A stretch of DNA of 64,000 nt from Sphingobacterium sp. B16(2022) (GTDB taxonomy: Bacteria; Bacteroidota; Bacteroidia; Sphingobacteriales; Sphingobacteriaceae). Position 1 is the stretch's first letter, and each line of letters begins with the position of its first letter. This document shows positions 17,770-26,909 of this stretch, piece after piece. The stretch lies in NCBI RefSeq assembly GCF_012030425.1, contig NZ_JAAUVN010000001.1, positions 248,001 through 312,000 on the forward strand, read 5' to 3'. Under the pieces are notes generated by a model that was not told where the DNA came from, did not search any database, and saw only the letters and a list, made by a program, of their open reading frames with translations. Both the position numbers and the translations under genes were made by a program.

Positions 17770-17937
17770 ATGAGAAAGATTTGTTTAGTATTGCCCCTTA
17801 TTTGTATGGTATTTTTAACCTCATGTTATACAACGAGAACTGCTGGAAATAGCGGTAAAGTACCTCCTGGACAAGCCAAGAAAGCTGTTGGAGCAAAATC
17901 TGCGAAACCATTTGCACCTGGTCAAAGAAATAAGTAA
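17770..17937 (+). CDS. Small lipoprotein (55 aa), Bacteroidota family often mislabelled quinol oxidase subunit 4
   Basis: 55 codons from ATG 17770 to TAA 17935-17937. A short signal peptide with lipobox VFLTSC puts the lipid on C19; the tail is the compact basic motif GKVPPGQAKKAVGAKSAKPFAPGQ. From memory this VPPGQAKK...SAKPFAPGQ pattern is conserved in many Bacteroidota in proteins of about 50-60 aa, some annotated as quinol oxidase subunit 4; nothing in the sequence supports an oxidase role. It is monocistronic, between a lipoprotein gene and rpoD. Position in the envelope is inferred from the lipobox only. Confidence 0.75.
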   Translation: MRKICLVLPLICMVFLTSCYTTRTAGNSGKVPPGQAKKAVGAKSAKPFAPGQRNK

Positions 17938-18009
17938 ATATGGTATAATTAAATAATGGTGTTCAGTACGTTTACAGTGAGTAGCAATGACTGTGTTAGT
18001 CTAATAGAA

Positions 18010-18038
18010 CAAAAAATGCGCAGTTTTTGGCTGCGCAT
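18010..18038 (-). terminator. Intrinsic terminator of rpoD
   Basis: ATGCGCAG (18016-18023) pairs with CTGCGCAT (18031-18038). On the minus strand the hairpin is followed by TTTTTTG, 23 bp after the rpoD stop. Confidence 0.8.
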
Positions 18039-18060
18039 CTAAGAAATACTGTTAATACTA

Positions 18061-18921
18061 TTAACCTAAATAAGATTTTAAGATCTTGCTACGAGATGTA
18101 TGACGTAAGCGTTGTAAAGCTTTGTCTTTGATCTGGCGGACACGTTCGCGGGTAAGATTGAATTTTTCACCGATTTCTTCTAAGGATAACTGGTGGTTTG
18201 ATCCAAGTCCGAAAAATAATACAATTATTTCTCTTTCACGCTCTGTCAGCGTTGACAGTGAACGTCTGATTTCCTCAGATAAAGATTCATCGATAAGGGA
18301 ACTATCTGTATCTGGATCATGATTCTCTAATACGTCTAATAGGGTATTTTCTTCCCCTTGCACGAATGGTGCGTCCATAGAGACATGTCTTCCAGAGTTA
18401 CTTAATGTATCCGAAACTTTATCGACTGTTGTTTCAAGGATGTCTGCTAATTCTTCTGGTGAAGGCTCGCGTTCATACTCTTGTTCTAATTTAGAGAATG
18501 CTTTACTAATTTTACTTAATGAACCGACCTGGTTCAAAGGTAAACGCACAATACGAGATTGCTCTGCAATAGCTTGAAGGATTGATTGACGAATCCACCA
18601 TACCGCATACGAGATAAATTTAAAACCTTTTGTTTCGTCAAAACGCTTAGCTGCTTTTATTAAGCCCAAGTTACCTTCGTTGATTAAATCACCTAAGGTT
18701 AATCCTTGATTCTGATATTGTTTTGCTACAGATACGACGAAACGCAAGTTGGTTTTAGTCAATTTCTCCAAGGCAACTTGGTCACCTTCGCGAATACGTT
18801 GTGCTAATTCAACTTCTTCTTCTGCTGTAATTAAGTCTACTTTACCAATTTCGTGTAAGTACTTGTCTAACGACTGTGACTCACGATTGGTAATCGATTG
18901 TGTAATTTTGAGCTGTCTCAT
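18061..18921 (-). CDS. rpoD: Primary RNA polymerase sigma factor RpoD/SigA
   Basis: 286 aa, the size of the short primary sigma of Bacteroidota, with no long region 1.1. Visible regions: 1.2 ([27 protein letters not shown]), 2.1-2.4 ([54 protein letters not shown]), 3 ([17 protein letters not shown]) and 4.2 ([29 protein letters not shown]). It directs housekeeping transcription from TTG/TAnnTTTG promoters. Monocistronic with its own terminator; a -7-like TATTTTTG lies upstream of it. Confidence 0.97.
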   Translation of the reverse strand: MRQLKITQSITNRESQSLDKYLHEIGKVDLITAEEEVELAQRIREGDQVALEKLTKTNLRFVVSVAKQYQNQGLTLGDLINEGNLGLIKAAKRFDETKGFKFISYAVWWIRQSILQAIAEQSRIVRLPLNQVGSLSKISKAFSKLEQEYEREPSPEELADILETTVDKVSDTLSNSGRHVSMDAPFVQGEENTLLDVLENHDPDTDSSLIDESLSEEIRRSLSTLTEREREIIVLFFGLGSNHQLSLEEIGEKFNLTRERVRQIKDKALQRLRHTSRSKILKSYLG

Positions 18922-18957
18922 TAATTATATTAATACCTTTCTTCTCTGAAATGTTTG

Positions 18958-18965
18958 CAAAAATA
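18958..18965 (-). promoter_or_regulatory. Putative rpoD promoter -7 element
   Basis: On the minus strand TATTTTTG matches TAnnTTTG, 37 nt upstream of the rpoD start. No convincing -33 TTG at the right distance was found. The remaining gap to 19295 is AT-rich with no other feature seen. Confidence 0.4.
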
Positions 18966-19295
18966 CAAAATAAAAACGAATTATTTTAATATTTGTTGTT
19001 GATATGTGATTATATCTTGTTGATTATGAGGAATTTTATTTACTTTATAACGCAACAAAAATTATTCCAAAATGACTGAATTCGGTCATAATAGTGTTTG
19101 AACTTCTAAATAAATATGTAATCATTTGGTAATGAATGCGCTTTGCTTGTGTAACGGAATTGCGACTAAGAATAGTATTGAAAAACTAAATTTCTAAAAA
19201 AAAATGATACATTTGATTCTACAAGAAATTAAATTTTCGATGACCAAAACTTTTTTATGAAATACATGTTTTTCAATAAACATATAATTTTGATT

Positions 19296-19538
19296 ATGCC
19301 AATTATTATACATTTAGACAAAGTAATGCGCGATCGCAAAATGTCATTGAATGAGCTTAGTGCTAGGGTAGGCATCACACTGTCAAACCTTTCGATTATT
19401 AAAAATCAAAAAGCCAAAGCATTGCGTTTGGATACTTTGGCTTCTATCTGTCATGCATTGCATTGCCAGCCAGCAGATATCATGGAATATGTCGCGGATA
19501 CGGCTGAGGTAACGAAAGAGGAGGAGCAAAGCGACTAA
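19296..19538 (+). CDS. Small XRE/Cro-type helix-turn-helix regulator
   Basis: 80 aa from the ATG at 19296 (MPIIIHLDKVMRDRKMSLNEL); an upstream ATG at 19257 would add a hydrophobic stretch unlike the family. It is essentially a single HTH_3 domain: MSLNELSARVGITLSNLSIIKN, then LRLDTLASICHALHCQPADIMEYV, as in YozG/YdcN-like mini-regulators. Such proteins often act beside a membrane protein gene, but none is adjacent here. The stop overlaps the convergent fmt stop by 4 bp. Target unknown. Confidence 0.85.
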   Translation: MPIIIHLDKVMRDRKMSLNELSARVGITLSNLSIIKNQKAKALRLDTLASICHALHCQPADIMEYVADTAEVTKEEEQSD

Positions 19539-20452
19539 AAGCGGTACCCTCTTAAGAAGTCAATGATTTCCATTTTTTTCTTACCTTCAATCTGTAATTG
19601 CTTTACGCTGATATAGCCGTTATTGCCTGCAAATTTAAGATAAGTTTTTCCATCCGTTTTATAATCTCCCTGTGCAATATCTGGGGTTGCATATTCTTTG
19701 GATACTGTATATAGTTTTAATACTTTATTATCTAGGCTGGTAAAGGCTGCTGGATAGGGGCTTAGGCCACGAATCAAGTTATAAATGCTGTCGACATCCT
19801 TTTTCCAGTCAATTTGGCAGTTTTCTTTAAATATTTTAGGCGCATGTTTTAATTCACTTTCCGCTAATAAGTTGCTCTGTGCTTTTGGTGTAAGTGTATT
19901 TTTTTTTAAACCTGCTATAGTTTTGAGCAGTATTTCAGCTCCTGTATGCATCAGTTTATCATGCAAAATTCCGGCATTGTCATCTGGTGCAATTGTAACT
20001 TCTTTAGATAGTAAAATACTTCCTGTATCAATTTCATGTTGCAATAAAAATGTGGATACTCCAGTAACTTCTTCCCCGTTGATGATGGCATGGTTAATTG
20101 GTGCTGCGCCACGATACTGAGGTAATAACGATGCATGGACATTGATCGTGCCGTAAGGAGGCATTTTCCAGACAGCTTCTGGTAGCATTCGGAATGCTAC
20201 GACTACTTGTAAATCTGCTTGGTAAGATCGCAATTCTTCTAGAAAATCAGCATCCTTTAATTTGACAGGTTGTAATACGGGTATATTATGAGCTTCAGCA
20301 TATACTTTGACTGCAGATTGATGAAGTTTTTGTCCTCGACCTGCTGGTTTGTCAGGTGCTGTTATGACAGCTACAATATTTTCACCAGATTGCACAAGTG
20401 CATCTAATGAAGCGACGGCAAAGTCCGGGGTTCCCATGAATATGATGCGCAT
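19535..20452 (-). CDS. fmt: Methionyl-tRNA formyltransferase
   Basis: 305 aa. The N-terminal formyl-transferase domain starts with RIIFMGTPDFAV and contains TAPDKPAGRGQKL, the active-site region INVHASLLPQYRGAAPINHAIINGE (catalytic N-H-D arrangement, with the Asp in HEIDTGSILL) and the C-terminal OB-like domain (NLIRGLSPYPAAFT). It formylates Met-tRNAi using 10-formyl-THF for translation initiation. It sits between a small XRE gene (convergent, 4-bp overlap) and the divergent FtsX-type permease gene. Confidence 0.96.
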   Translation of the reverse strand: MRIIFMGTPDFAVASLDALVQSGENIVAVITAPDKPAGRGQKLHQSAVKVYAEAHNIPVLQPVKLKDADFLEELRSYQADLQVVVAFRMLPEAVWKMPPYGTINVHASLLPQYRGAAPINHAIINGEEVTGVSTFLLQHEIDTGSILLSKEVTIAPDDNAGILHDKLMHTGAEILLKTIAGLKKNTLTPKAQSNLLAESELKHAPKIFKENCQIDWKKDVDSIYNLIRGLSPYPAAFTSLDNKVLKLYTVSKEYATPDIAQGDYKTDGKTYLKFAGNNGYISVKQLQIEGKKKMEIIDFLRGYRF

Positions 20453-20531
20453 AATAGACTATGTTTTTGTTGTTTTAATACTGAGATGATGGAAACAACA
20501 GGAATAAAATAGGCTGCTTCACATTTTTTTT

Positions 20532-20539
20532 TAACTTTG
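20532..20539 (+). promoter_or_regulatory. Putative -7 element of the FtsX-type permease gene
   Basis: TAACTTTG matches TAnnTTTG, 26 nt upstream of the TTG start at 20566. No clear -33 TTG was seen at 19-23 nt. Confidence 0.4.
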
Positions 20540-20565
20540 CGAAGTTACATAAATAATTTAAAAGC

Positions 20566-21786
20566 TTGAATTTTCCATACTTTTTAGCCAAGAGAATCAC
20601 TTTTTTAGGAAAAAGAACTTTTTCCAAATTGATTGTGCGCATTACTATAGGAGCAATAGCTCTGGCAATTGCTGCAATTATTCTCTCTGTTGGTGTATTG
20701 CGAGGATTCAAATCGGAAATTACAGCCAAACAGCGTGGTTTTTTTGGTGATATCATGGTCTTGCGATACGATCTGAACAATTCCTATGAAAACTCACCCA
20801 TTGCTTTAGATTCTATACAGTGGGATTCGGTTAAAAATCATCCAAATGTAGTTAGTGTAAATTCTTTTGCTACAAAACCTGGGATTATCAATGTTAACGA
20901 TGAGGTGGAGGGAGTTTTATTAAAGGGTGTTGATATCAGCTATGATCAAAATTATTTAAAAAAGATATTGGTCGAGGGTGATACATTAAATCTAAAACAA
21001 AAAGAAGGACCGGGAGAACAAATTTTGATATCTAAGTATCTTGCCAATAGGTTGATGCTAAAGGTTGGTGATGATTTTATTATGTATTTCGTTCAACAGC
21101 CTATTCGTAAGCGAAAATTTGAGATTAAAGGAATTTATAACTCAGGTTCTGAAGAATTGGATAAGGTTTATGTAATAGGGTCTTTAGATTTAATTCGTAA
21201 ACTTAATAATTTAGATAGTACAGCTGTGGGGGGGTATGAGGTTCGTATTCAAGATTTTTCAAAGCTACAACAAACAACTGATGAGCTTGATGATCTGGTC
21301 CCAATGGATATGCATGCTATAAGCATCCGTGAACAGGTGCCAGATATCTTTCAATGGTTAGATCTTCTGGACATGAATACTACTATTATTTTTATATTAG
21401 TGACTTTAGTTGCTATCATCAATATGGTCTCGGCTTTGCTGATTACTATTTTAGAGCGTACCTCTATGATCGGTATTTTAAAAGCACTTGGTTTTCATAA
21501 TAATGGAGTTCGTCGTGTTTTTATGTATAATGCGCTCTATTTAATTGGTTTAGGTTTATTATTGGGTAACTTTATAGGCCTGGGTTTATATTTCTTTCAA
21601 GATTATACTCATTTTTTCAAATTAGATGAGCAAACCTATTACATCTCTTATGTAGCTGTCAAGTTGTTTTGGACGGATATCATTTTAATCAATGTTTCGC
21701 TATTAATCATTGGAATGTTAGCTTTGTTTATCCCTTCTCTATTGATCACTAAAATCAGCCCAATTCGCGCGATTTCTTTCAAATAA
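20566..21786 (+). CDS. FtsX/LolC-E-type ABC transporter permease
   Basis: 406 aa, starting at TTG 20566 (read as Met, NFPYFLAKRITF), which gives the normal N-terminus of the family. Layout: a first membrane helix (about 25-48, ITIGAIALAIAAIILSVGVLRGF), a large extracytoplasmic MacB-like domain (about 50-265) and three C-terminal helices with the FtsX motif (IILEREARS-like ITILERTSMIGILKALG). This resembles the lipoprotein-release permeases LolC/LolE. No ATPase gene is adjacent; in Bacteroidota the LolD-type ATPase is often elsewhere. Likely substrate is outer-membrane lipoproteins, by homology only. Confidence 0.88.
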   Translation: MNFPYFLAKRITFLGKRTFSKLIVRITIGAIALAIAAIILSVGVLRGFKSEITAKQRGFFGDIMVLRYDLNNSYENSPIALDSIQWDSVKNHPNVVSVNSFATKPGIINVNDEVEGVLLKGVDISYDQNYLKKILVEGDTLNLKQKEGPGEQILISKYLANRLMLKVGDDFIMYFVQQPIRKRKFEIKGIYNSGSEELDKVYVIGSLDLIRKLNNLDSTAVGGYEVRIQDFSKLQQTTDELDDLVPMDMHAISIREQVPDIFQWLDLLDMNTTIIFILVTLVAIINMVSALLITILERTSMIGILKALGFHNNGVRRVFMYNALYLIGLGLLLGNFIGLGLYFFQDYTHFFKLDEQTYYISYVAVKLFWTDIILINVSLLIIGMLALFIPSLLITKISPIRAISFK

Positions 21787-21898
21787 ATAAGTGCTTTAAT
21801 TGTAGTTCCGAAATAAATATTTTACTTTTAGAAGTTTGATAAGGGGATTTCTGCCAGAAATCTTACTCAAATGTATACTAGATTTAGCTTATATATTT

Positions 21899-24028
21899 AT
21901 GAATAGAAACGTATTAGATCACTTATCGCATGCTTTCGAAGCACCTTTAAAAAGTCCAGTACTCATTTTCGCGCTCGTCTTATTTATCATTTTATTATCG
22001 CCCATTTTATTACGTTCAATTAAAGTTCCGGGCATTATAGGTTTGATTATTTCTGGTGTTGTCATTGGCCCGCATGGACTGAACTGGTTGGAGAAAAACT
22101 CTGCAGTGGACCTTTTCTCTACGATAGGTTTGCTTTATATTATGTTTATAGCTGGTCTGGAACTGGATATGAATGAGTTTAAAAAAACTAAGCATAAGAG
22201 TTTATGGTTCGGTTTTTTCACGTTTATTATTCCTATTGCTATCGGTTTCCCGGTCTGTTTTTATCTTTTGGATTATGGTATTTTAGCCAGCATTTTGATT
22301 TCCAGTATGTTTGCTACTCATACATTGGTTTCTTATCCGATTGTAAATAGTTATGGTATTTCTAAAAATGAAGCTGTAGCTATTACTATAGGTGGAACTA
22401 TATTAACGGACACTGCTGTTCTGATTATTTTGGCAGTAATCACCGGAGCTTCGCAAGGGAATATCGGACAGGAATTTTGGGTTACTTTAGGTGTATCTTT
22501 CGCAATTTTCCTTTTTATCATGTTTGGTGTGATTCCTCGCATTGCGAAATGGTTTTTCGAACGTATTGAAAGTGAAAAAACTTCACATTATATTTTTATT
22601 TTATCAATTGTTTTCTTTGCCGCATTCTTGTCTGAAATCGCGGGGCTTGAACCAATTATTGGTGCTTTCGTTGCAGGATTAGCGTTGAATAAGTTAATTC
22701 CGCATTCGTCCGCCCTGATGAATCGTATTGAGTTTATTGGAAACGCGATCTTTATTCCGTTTTTCTTAATAAGCGTAGGTATGATCGTGGATGTCAGTGT
22801 GCTGCTACGCGGACCGGAGGCTTTAATTGTTGCGGCAACACTAACAGTTGTTGCCATCTTGGGTAAATGGGGAGCCGCATGGATGACCCAATTGGTTTTT
22901 AAGTATAGCTCAGGACAGCGAAATGTTATTTTTGGTTTGAGTAGTTCACACGCCGCAGCAACTCTTGCTGTGATCATGGTCGGGTATAAAAATGAGATTA
23001 TCGATGAAAATGTGTTGAATGGTACAATCTTATTGATTTTGGTAACCTGTATTGTTGCAACTATTGTGACAGAAGGGGCATCGAAAAAAATAGTAATGGA
23101 TGGAGATCAGGACGAAAGCCATATCAATATTGTGAAGGAACATGATGAACATATTCTGATACCATTAGCAAATATGGAAAACATGAAACCGCTTTTGGAT
23201 TTTGCTACATTGATGCGAAGCAAAAAATCGCATTATCCAATAAGTATTGTTTCCGTTGTTAAGGATAATGAGCAAGCGGAAAAGAATATGGCCATAGCGC
23301 GTAAAAATTTGGATAATATTGTAAAATATGCCTCTGGTAGTGAAACCGAAGTAAGTATTGCTACTACGATTGATTATAATATTCCTAGTGGAATTAGCCG
23401 TAGTGCAAAAGAGGTGATGGCTGACTGTATTCTATTAGGATGGCCAAGTGCAAGTAATTTTGTAGATAAAATTGTTGGTGAGAAGTCTGAAAGTATTTTA
23501 AACCGTACTTCTGCAAATGTCATGATGTGCCAATTTAAGAAGCCTTTTATTACGCATAATAAAATTATTGTTTTCGCACCACCTTTGGCCCAATCCGAAT
23601 TCGGATTTGAATATTGGGTAGAGAAAGTGCTTAAATTAGGACAGGAGCTTACAATTTCGGTCACTTTTGTGTGTGATAAACGTACTGAAGAGGCCACTAA
23701 AATATTTCTGGAAGAAATTAAAAATTCAGTTCCTGTTAATTATAAGATTTATGATGATTGGGATCATATGCAGGGGTTAAAGTCATTTAGAGAGGATAAT
23801 GCATTTTTATTTTATGTTTCATCGCGTTATGGTGAGGTATCTTACCGTGATTCTTTAGATGGTTTGGCAAAGAAATTGGAACGTATTCATCAGAATGAAA
23901 ATGTGGTCCTTGTATTTCCGAGTCGGGTAGACAATCAACATATTGATGAATATGAAGATGTGCAAGCGGCTCCGATCTTCAGAAAGATTAGTAAAGAAAT
24001 TGGAAACATGTTCAATAAAGATAAATAA
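21899..24028 (+). CDS. CPA2-family cation:proton antiporter with C-terminal USP-like region
   Basis: 709 aa from the ATG at 21899 (MNRNVLDHLSHAFEAPLKSP); the frame is open from 21836, but the earlier residues are not typical. Roughly residues 30-400 form a Na+/H+ exchanger domain of about 12 helices (PGIIGLIISGVVIGPHGLNWL, IAGLELDMNEFKKT, GGTILTDTAVLIILAV, FLSEIAGLEPIIGAFVAGLALN). The C-terminal 290 residues are soluble and resemble two universal-stress-type modules. It presumably exchanges K+ or Na+ for H+ across the inner membrane with cytosolic regulation. icd follows 8 bp downstream, so the two are probably co-transcribed. Confidence 0.9.
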   Translation: MNRNVLDHLSHAFEAPLKSPVLIFALVLFIILLSPILLRSIKVPGIIGLIISGVVIGPHGLNWLEKNSAVDLFSTIGLLYIMFIAGLELDMNEFKKTKHKSLWFGFFTFIIPIAIGFPVCFYLLDYGILASILISSMFATHTLVSYPIVNSYGISKNEAVAITIGGTILTDTAVLIILAVITGASQGNIGQEFWVTLGVSFAIFLFIMFGVIPRIAKWFFERIESEKTSHYIFILSIVFFAAFLSEIAGLEPIIGAFVAGLALNKLIPHSSALMNRIEFIGNAIFIPFFLISVGMIVDVSVLLRGPEALIVAATLTVVAILGKWGAAWMTQLVFKYSSGQRNVIFGLSSSHAAATLAVIMVGYKNEIIDENVLNGTILLILVTCIVATIVTEGASKKIVMDGDQDESHINIVKEHDEHILIPLANMENMKPLLDFATLMRSKKSHYPISIVSVVKDNEQAEKNMAIARKNLDNIVKYASGSETEVSIATTIDYNIPSGISRSAKEVMADCILLGWPSASNFVDKIVGEKSESILNRTSANVMMCQFKKPFITHNKIIVFAPPLAQSEFGFEYWVEKVLKLGQELTISVTFVCDKRTEEATKIFLEEIKNSVPVNYKIYDDWDHMQGLKSFREDNAFLFYVSSRYGEVSYRDSLDGLAKKLERIHQNENVVLVFPSRVDNQHIDEYEDVQAAPIFRKISKEIGNMFNKDK

Positions 24029-24036
24029 ACTGAACT

Positions 24037-25299
24037 ATGGCAAGTAAAATAACAAAGTCTCTGGATGGACCGCTACAGGTACCTGATCAGCCTATCATTC
24101 CATTTATTATTGGCGACGGTATAGGCCCTGACATTTGGCGTGCTTCGGTTCGGGTTTTTGATCGTGCGGTAGAAGTTGCGTATGGTGGTAAAAGGAAAAT
24201 TGAATGGAAAGAGGTACTGGCTGGAGAGAAGGCATTTGATGAAACTGGAGCATGGTTGCCAGAAGAGACACTTGATGTACTGAAAGAATATCTAGTTGGT
24301 ATTAAAGGACCGTTAACAACGCCGATAGGGGGTGGTATCCGTTCTCTAAATGTGGCCTTGCGTAAGGAATTAGATTTGTTTGTTTGCCAACGTCCTACAA
24401 AGTGGTATGAGGGTGTTCCATCACCTGTTAAGCATCCGGAATATGTTAATATGGTTATTTTTCGTGAAAATACGGAAGATATTTATGCAGGTATCGAATT
24501 TGCGTCGGGTACAGCAGATGCGACTAAAATTCAAGATTTTCTTCGTACTCAACTTCATGTCGATTATAATTTTTCGAATGATACGGGGGTGGGAATTAAA
24601 TTGGTTTCGGAAAGAGGTTCTAAACGGCTTGTACGTGCAGCAATTGAACATGCTTTAGCGCATAAATTACCTTCTGTGACTTTGGTTCATAAAGGTAATA
24701 TTATGAAGTTTACAGAGGGGGCTTTTAAAAATTGGGGTTATGAATTAGCAGAGACAGAATTTGCTAAGGAAACATATACCTGGGGTCAATGGGAACGGAC
24801 TAAAGCGGAGAAAGGGGATGCTGCAGCTAATGCTGAGCAACAGGAAGCCCTGGCTGCTGGTAAGCTTTTGATCAAAGATGTCATTGCAGATAATTTTCTG
24901 CAACAGATTTTACTAAATCCGCGTGATTATTCTGTTATTGCTACATTGAATTTGAATGGCGATTATATTTCAGATGCCCTTGCTGCAATTGTTGGGGGGA
25001 TTGGTATTGCTCCTGGAGCAAATATCAATTATAATACTGGACATGCTGTTTTTGAGGCAACGCATGGAACTGCACCCCGGTTTGCAAATACCGATACAAT
25101 GAATCCTTCTTCAGTAATTTTAAGTGGTGTGATGATGTTCGAATATATGGGATGGCAAGAAGTGGCAGATGCTATAGTTAAAGCATTGAGCGAGACAATT
25201 AAAGCCAAAACTGTAACAGTTGATTTTTATAATTTAATGGAAGATGCCACGCTCGTGAAAACAAGTGAATTTGCGGATCGTATGATCGAAAAGTTATAA
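24037..25299 (+). CDS. icd: Isocitrate dehydrogenase, NADP-type
   Basis: 420 aa, homodimeric bacterial Icd type. Motifs: [33 protein letters not shown] (substrate-phosphate loop with the S/N-R residues), [26 protein letters not shown] and the C-terminal [25 protein letters not shown]. It converts isocitrate to 2-oxoglutarate plus CO2 in the TCA cycle. It begins 8 bp after the antiporter and ends at a strong terminator. Confidence 0.96.
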   Translation: MASKITKSLDGPLQVPDQPIIPFIIGDGIGPDIWRASVRVFDRAVEVAYGGKRKIEWKEVLAGEKAFDETGAWLPEETLDVLKEYLVGIKGPLTTPIGGGIRSLNVALRKELDLFVCQRPTKWYEGVPSPVKHPEYVNMVIFRENTEDIYAGIEFASGTADATKIQDFLRTQLHVDYNFSNDTGVGIKLVSERGSKRLVRAAIEHALAHKLPSVTLVHKGNIMKFTEGAFKNWGYELAETEFAKETYTWGQWERTKAEKGDAAANAEQQEALAAGKLLIKDVIADNFLQQILLNPRDYSVIATLNLNGDYISDALAAIVGGIGIAPGANINYNTGHAVFEATHGTAPRFANTDTMNPSSVILSGVMMFEYMGWQEVADAIVKALSETIKAKTVTVDFYNLMEDATLVKTSEFADRMIEKL

Positions 25300-25322
25300 T
25301 AGCTATTTTGAATATGCTAGAT

Positions 25323-25364
25323 AAAGCTGACCTTTGAATTTTATTTAAAGGTCAGCTTTTTTTA
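25323..25364 (+). terminator. Intrinsic terminator after icd
   Basis: AAAGCTGACCTTT (25323-25335) pairs with AAAGGTCAGCTTT across an 11-nt loop and is followed by a run of Ts. It ends just before the ATG of the next small gene, so that gene depends on readthrough or an own, unseen promoter. Confidence 0.88.
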
Positions 25365-25365
25365 T

Positions 25366-25623
25366 ATGCAATTTTCAGATTTACCACCGTTTGTTAAAGT
25401 TTCTTCTGTATTTACAGAGGAAGAATTACAGCAGTTACTTCGTGTTGAACAATTACCAGATGATATGGAGATTGATGCTATCCGTGACGAACCAGAGATT
25501 TTCGATCTCCTTAATGCATTTATTGGTGATGAAAATAGTCGTTTGATACATTTACAACTTTATGCACAGAAGTTATTAAAAAGAGGAGAGGTTGAGCAAG
25601 CGTGGAAAGTGATCTTATTATAG
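25366..25623 (+). CDS. Conserved-looking small hypothetical protein
   Basis: 85 aa, mostly helical and acidic (VFTEEELQQLLRVEQLPDDMEIDAIRDEPEIFDLLNAFIGDENSRL). No signal peptide, membrane segment or recognised domain. The composition looks like real coding sequence. Its ATG lies 5-6 nt after the T-run of the icd terminator, an odd place for a start, so either a small amount of readthrough expresses it or transcription starts inside the hairpin. Function unknown. Confidence 0.6.
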   Translation: MQFSDLPPFVKVSSVFTEEELQQLLRVEQLPDDMEIDAIRDEPEIFDLLNAFIGDENSRLIHLQLYAQKLLKRGEVEQAWKVILL

Positions 25624-25726
25624 GTTATACATAATATCATTTTTAATGTTTTTTCAAGTATTTTATGTTATCTTTTTATCATTTCGGTGTTACTTTTTTC
25701 TAAATTTCATTAATATTGATTTTTTG

Positions 25727-25758
25727 TTGAAATTTAAGTAAGAAAACTTGTACCTTTG
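25727..25758 (+). promoter_or_regulatory. serC promoter (TTG-N21-TACCTTTG)
   Basis: TTG at 25727-25729 and TACCTTTG at 25751-25758 are separated by 21 nt, matching the Bacteroidota consensus, 69 nt before the serC ATG. Confidence 0.68.
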
Positions 25759-25827
25759 ATCTTCGGAAAGCAAACGATTGCTTAGTCGAACCGTAGAAAA
25801 GTATACAAAAAAACAAACTATATATCG

Positions 25828-26895
25828 ATGAAACATAATTTTGGAGCAGGTCCTTGCATTCTGCCAAAGGAAGTTTTTCAAGAAGCTTCACAAGCTGTAA
25901 TTAATTTTAATAATACTGGTTTATCCATCTTAGAAATTTCGCATCGATCCAAAGAATTCGAAGCAGTTTTGGATGAAGCAACTAAATTGGTTCGCGAATT
26001 GTTAAATGTGCCGCAAGGATATTCTATTTTGTTCCTACAGGGAGGTGCAAGTTTACAATTTGCAATGGTAGCGTTAAACTTGTTGCCTGAAAATGGTAAA
26101 GCAGCTTACTTGGATACTGGTGTATGGGCTTCAAAAGCAATTAAAGAAGCAAAGAAGATTGGAAATGTAGAGGTAGTTGCATCATCGAGCGATAAAAATT
26201 ACACCTATATTCCAAAGCAATATACTGTTCCTGCTGATGCAGCTTATTTTCATTATACGTCAAATAATACAATTTACGGAACTGAAGTATTTGATGTTCC
26301 AGCATCAAGTGCTCCAATTGTCGTTGATATGTCTTCAGATATTTTGAGCCGTGAGATTAATGTGAGTGATTTTGATCTTATCTATGCGGGAGCACAAAAA
26401 AATATGGGTCCTGCAGGCGCTACTTTAGTAATCGTTAAAGATGAGATTTTAGGTAAAACGGGACGTGTTATTCCATCTATTTTGGATTACACTGCACATA
26501 TTTCGGCAGATTCAATGTACAATACACCCCCTGTTTTCTCCATCTTTGTATCTCTTCTTAACCTACGCTGGTTGAAAGCAAAAGGTGGTGTAGCTGTTAT
26601 TGAACAAGAGAATATTATTAAGGCACGTACGTTGTATGATGAAATCGATCGTAACCCATTCTTCAAAGGAACTGCTGCCGTAGAAGATCGTTCTCGTATG
26701 AATGTTACTTTTGTCATGGATTCTGCAGAATTAGAGGCTGAGTTCTTGGCTTTAGCTAAAGAACGTGAACTGATCGGTATTAAAGGTCATCGTTCAGTTG
26801 GTGGTTTTAGAGCATCAATCTATAATGCATTGTCGATAACAAGCATCAATGCTATGGTAGATGCAATGAAAGAGTTTGAAGAATTGAAAAAATAA
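25828..26895 (+). CDS. serC: Phosphoserine aminotransferase
   Basis: 355 aa fold-type I PLP enzyme. FGAGPCILPKEV at the N-terminus, LFLQGGASLQFAMVALNL, and the PLP-binding lysine K191 in IYAGAQKNMGPAG identify SerC. C-terminal GHRSVGGFRASIYNAL holds the phosphate-binding Arg. It makes phosphoserine from 3-phosphohydroxypyruvate and glutamate (and may serve PLP synthesis). serA follows 14 bp downstream, forming a serine-biosynthesis operon with a clear promoter upstream. Confidence 0.97.
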   Translation: MKHNFGAGPCILPKEVFQEASQAVINFNNTGLSILEISHRSKEFEAVLDEATKLVRELLNVPQGYSILFLQGGASLQFAMVALNLLPENGKAAYLDTGVWASKAIKEAKKIGNVEVVASSSDKNYTYIPKQYTVPADAAYFHYTSNNTIYGTEVFDVPASSAPIVVDMSSDILSREINVSDFDLIYAGAQKNMGPAGATLVIVKDEILGKTGRVIPSILDYTAHISADSMYNTPPVFSIFVSLLNLRWLKAKGGVAVIEQENIIKARTLYDEIDRNPFFKGTAAVEDRSRMNVTFVMDSAELEAEFLALAKERELIGIKGHRSVGGFRASIYNALSITSINAMVDAMKEFEELKK

Positions 26896-26909
26896 ATCGA
26901 AATTATATC

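Noticed and set aside
20475..20780. 101-aa minus-strand frame opposite the permease gene start
   Set aside because: Mirrors the coding bias of the plus-strand permease, which has full family match.
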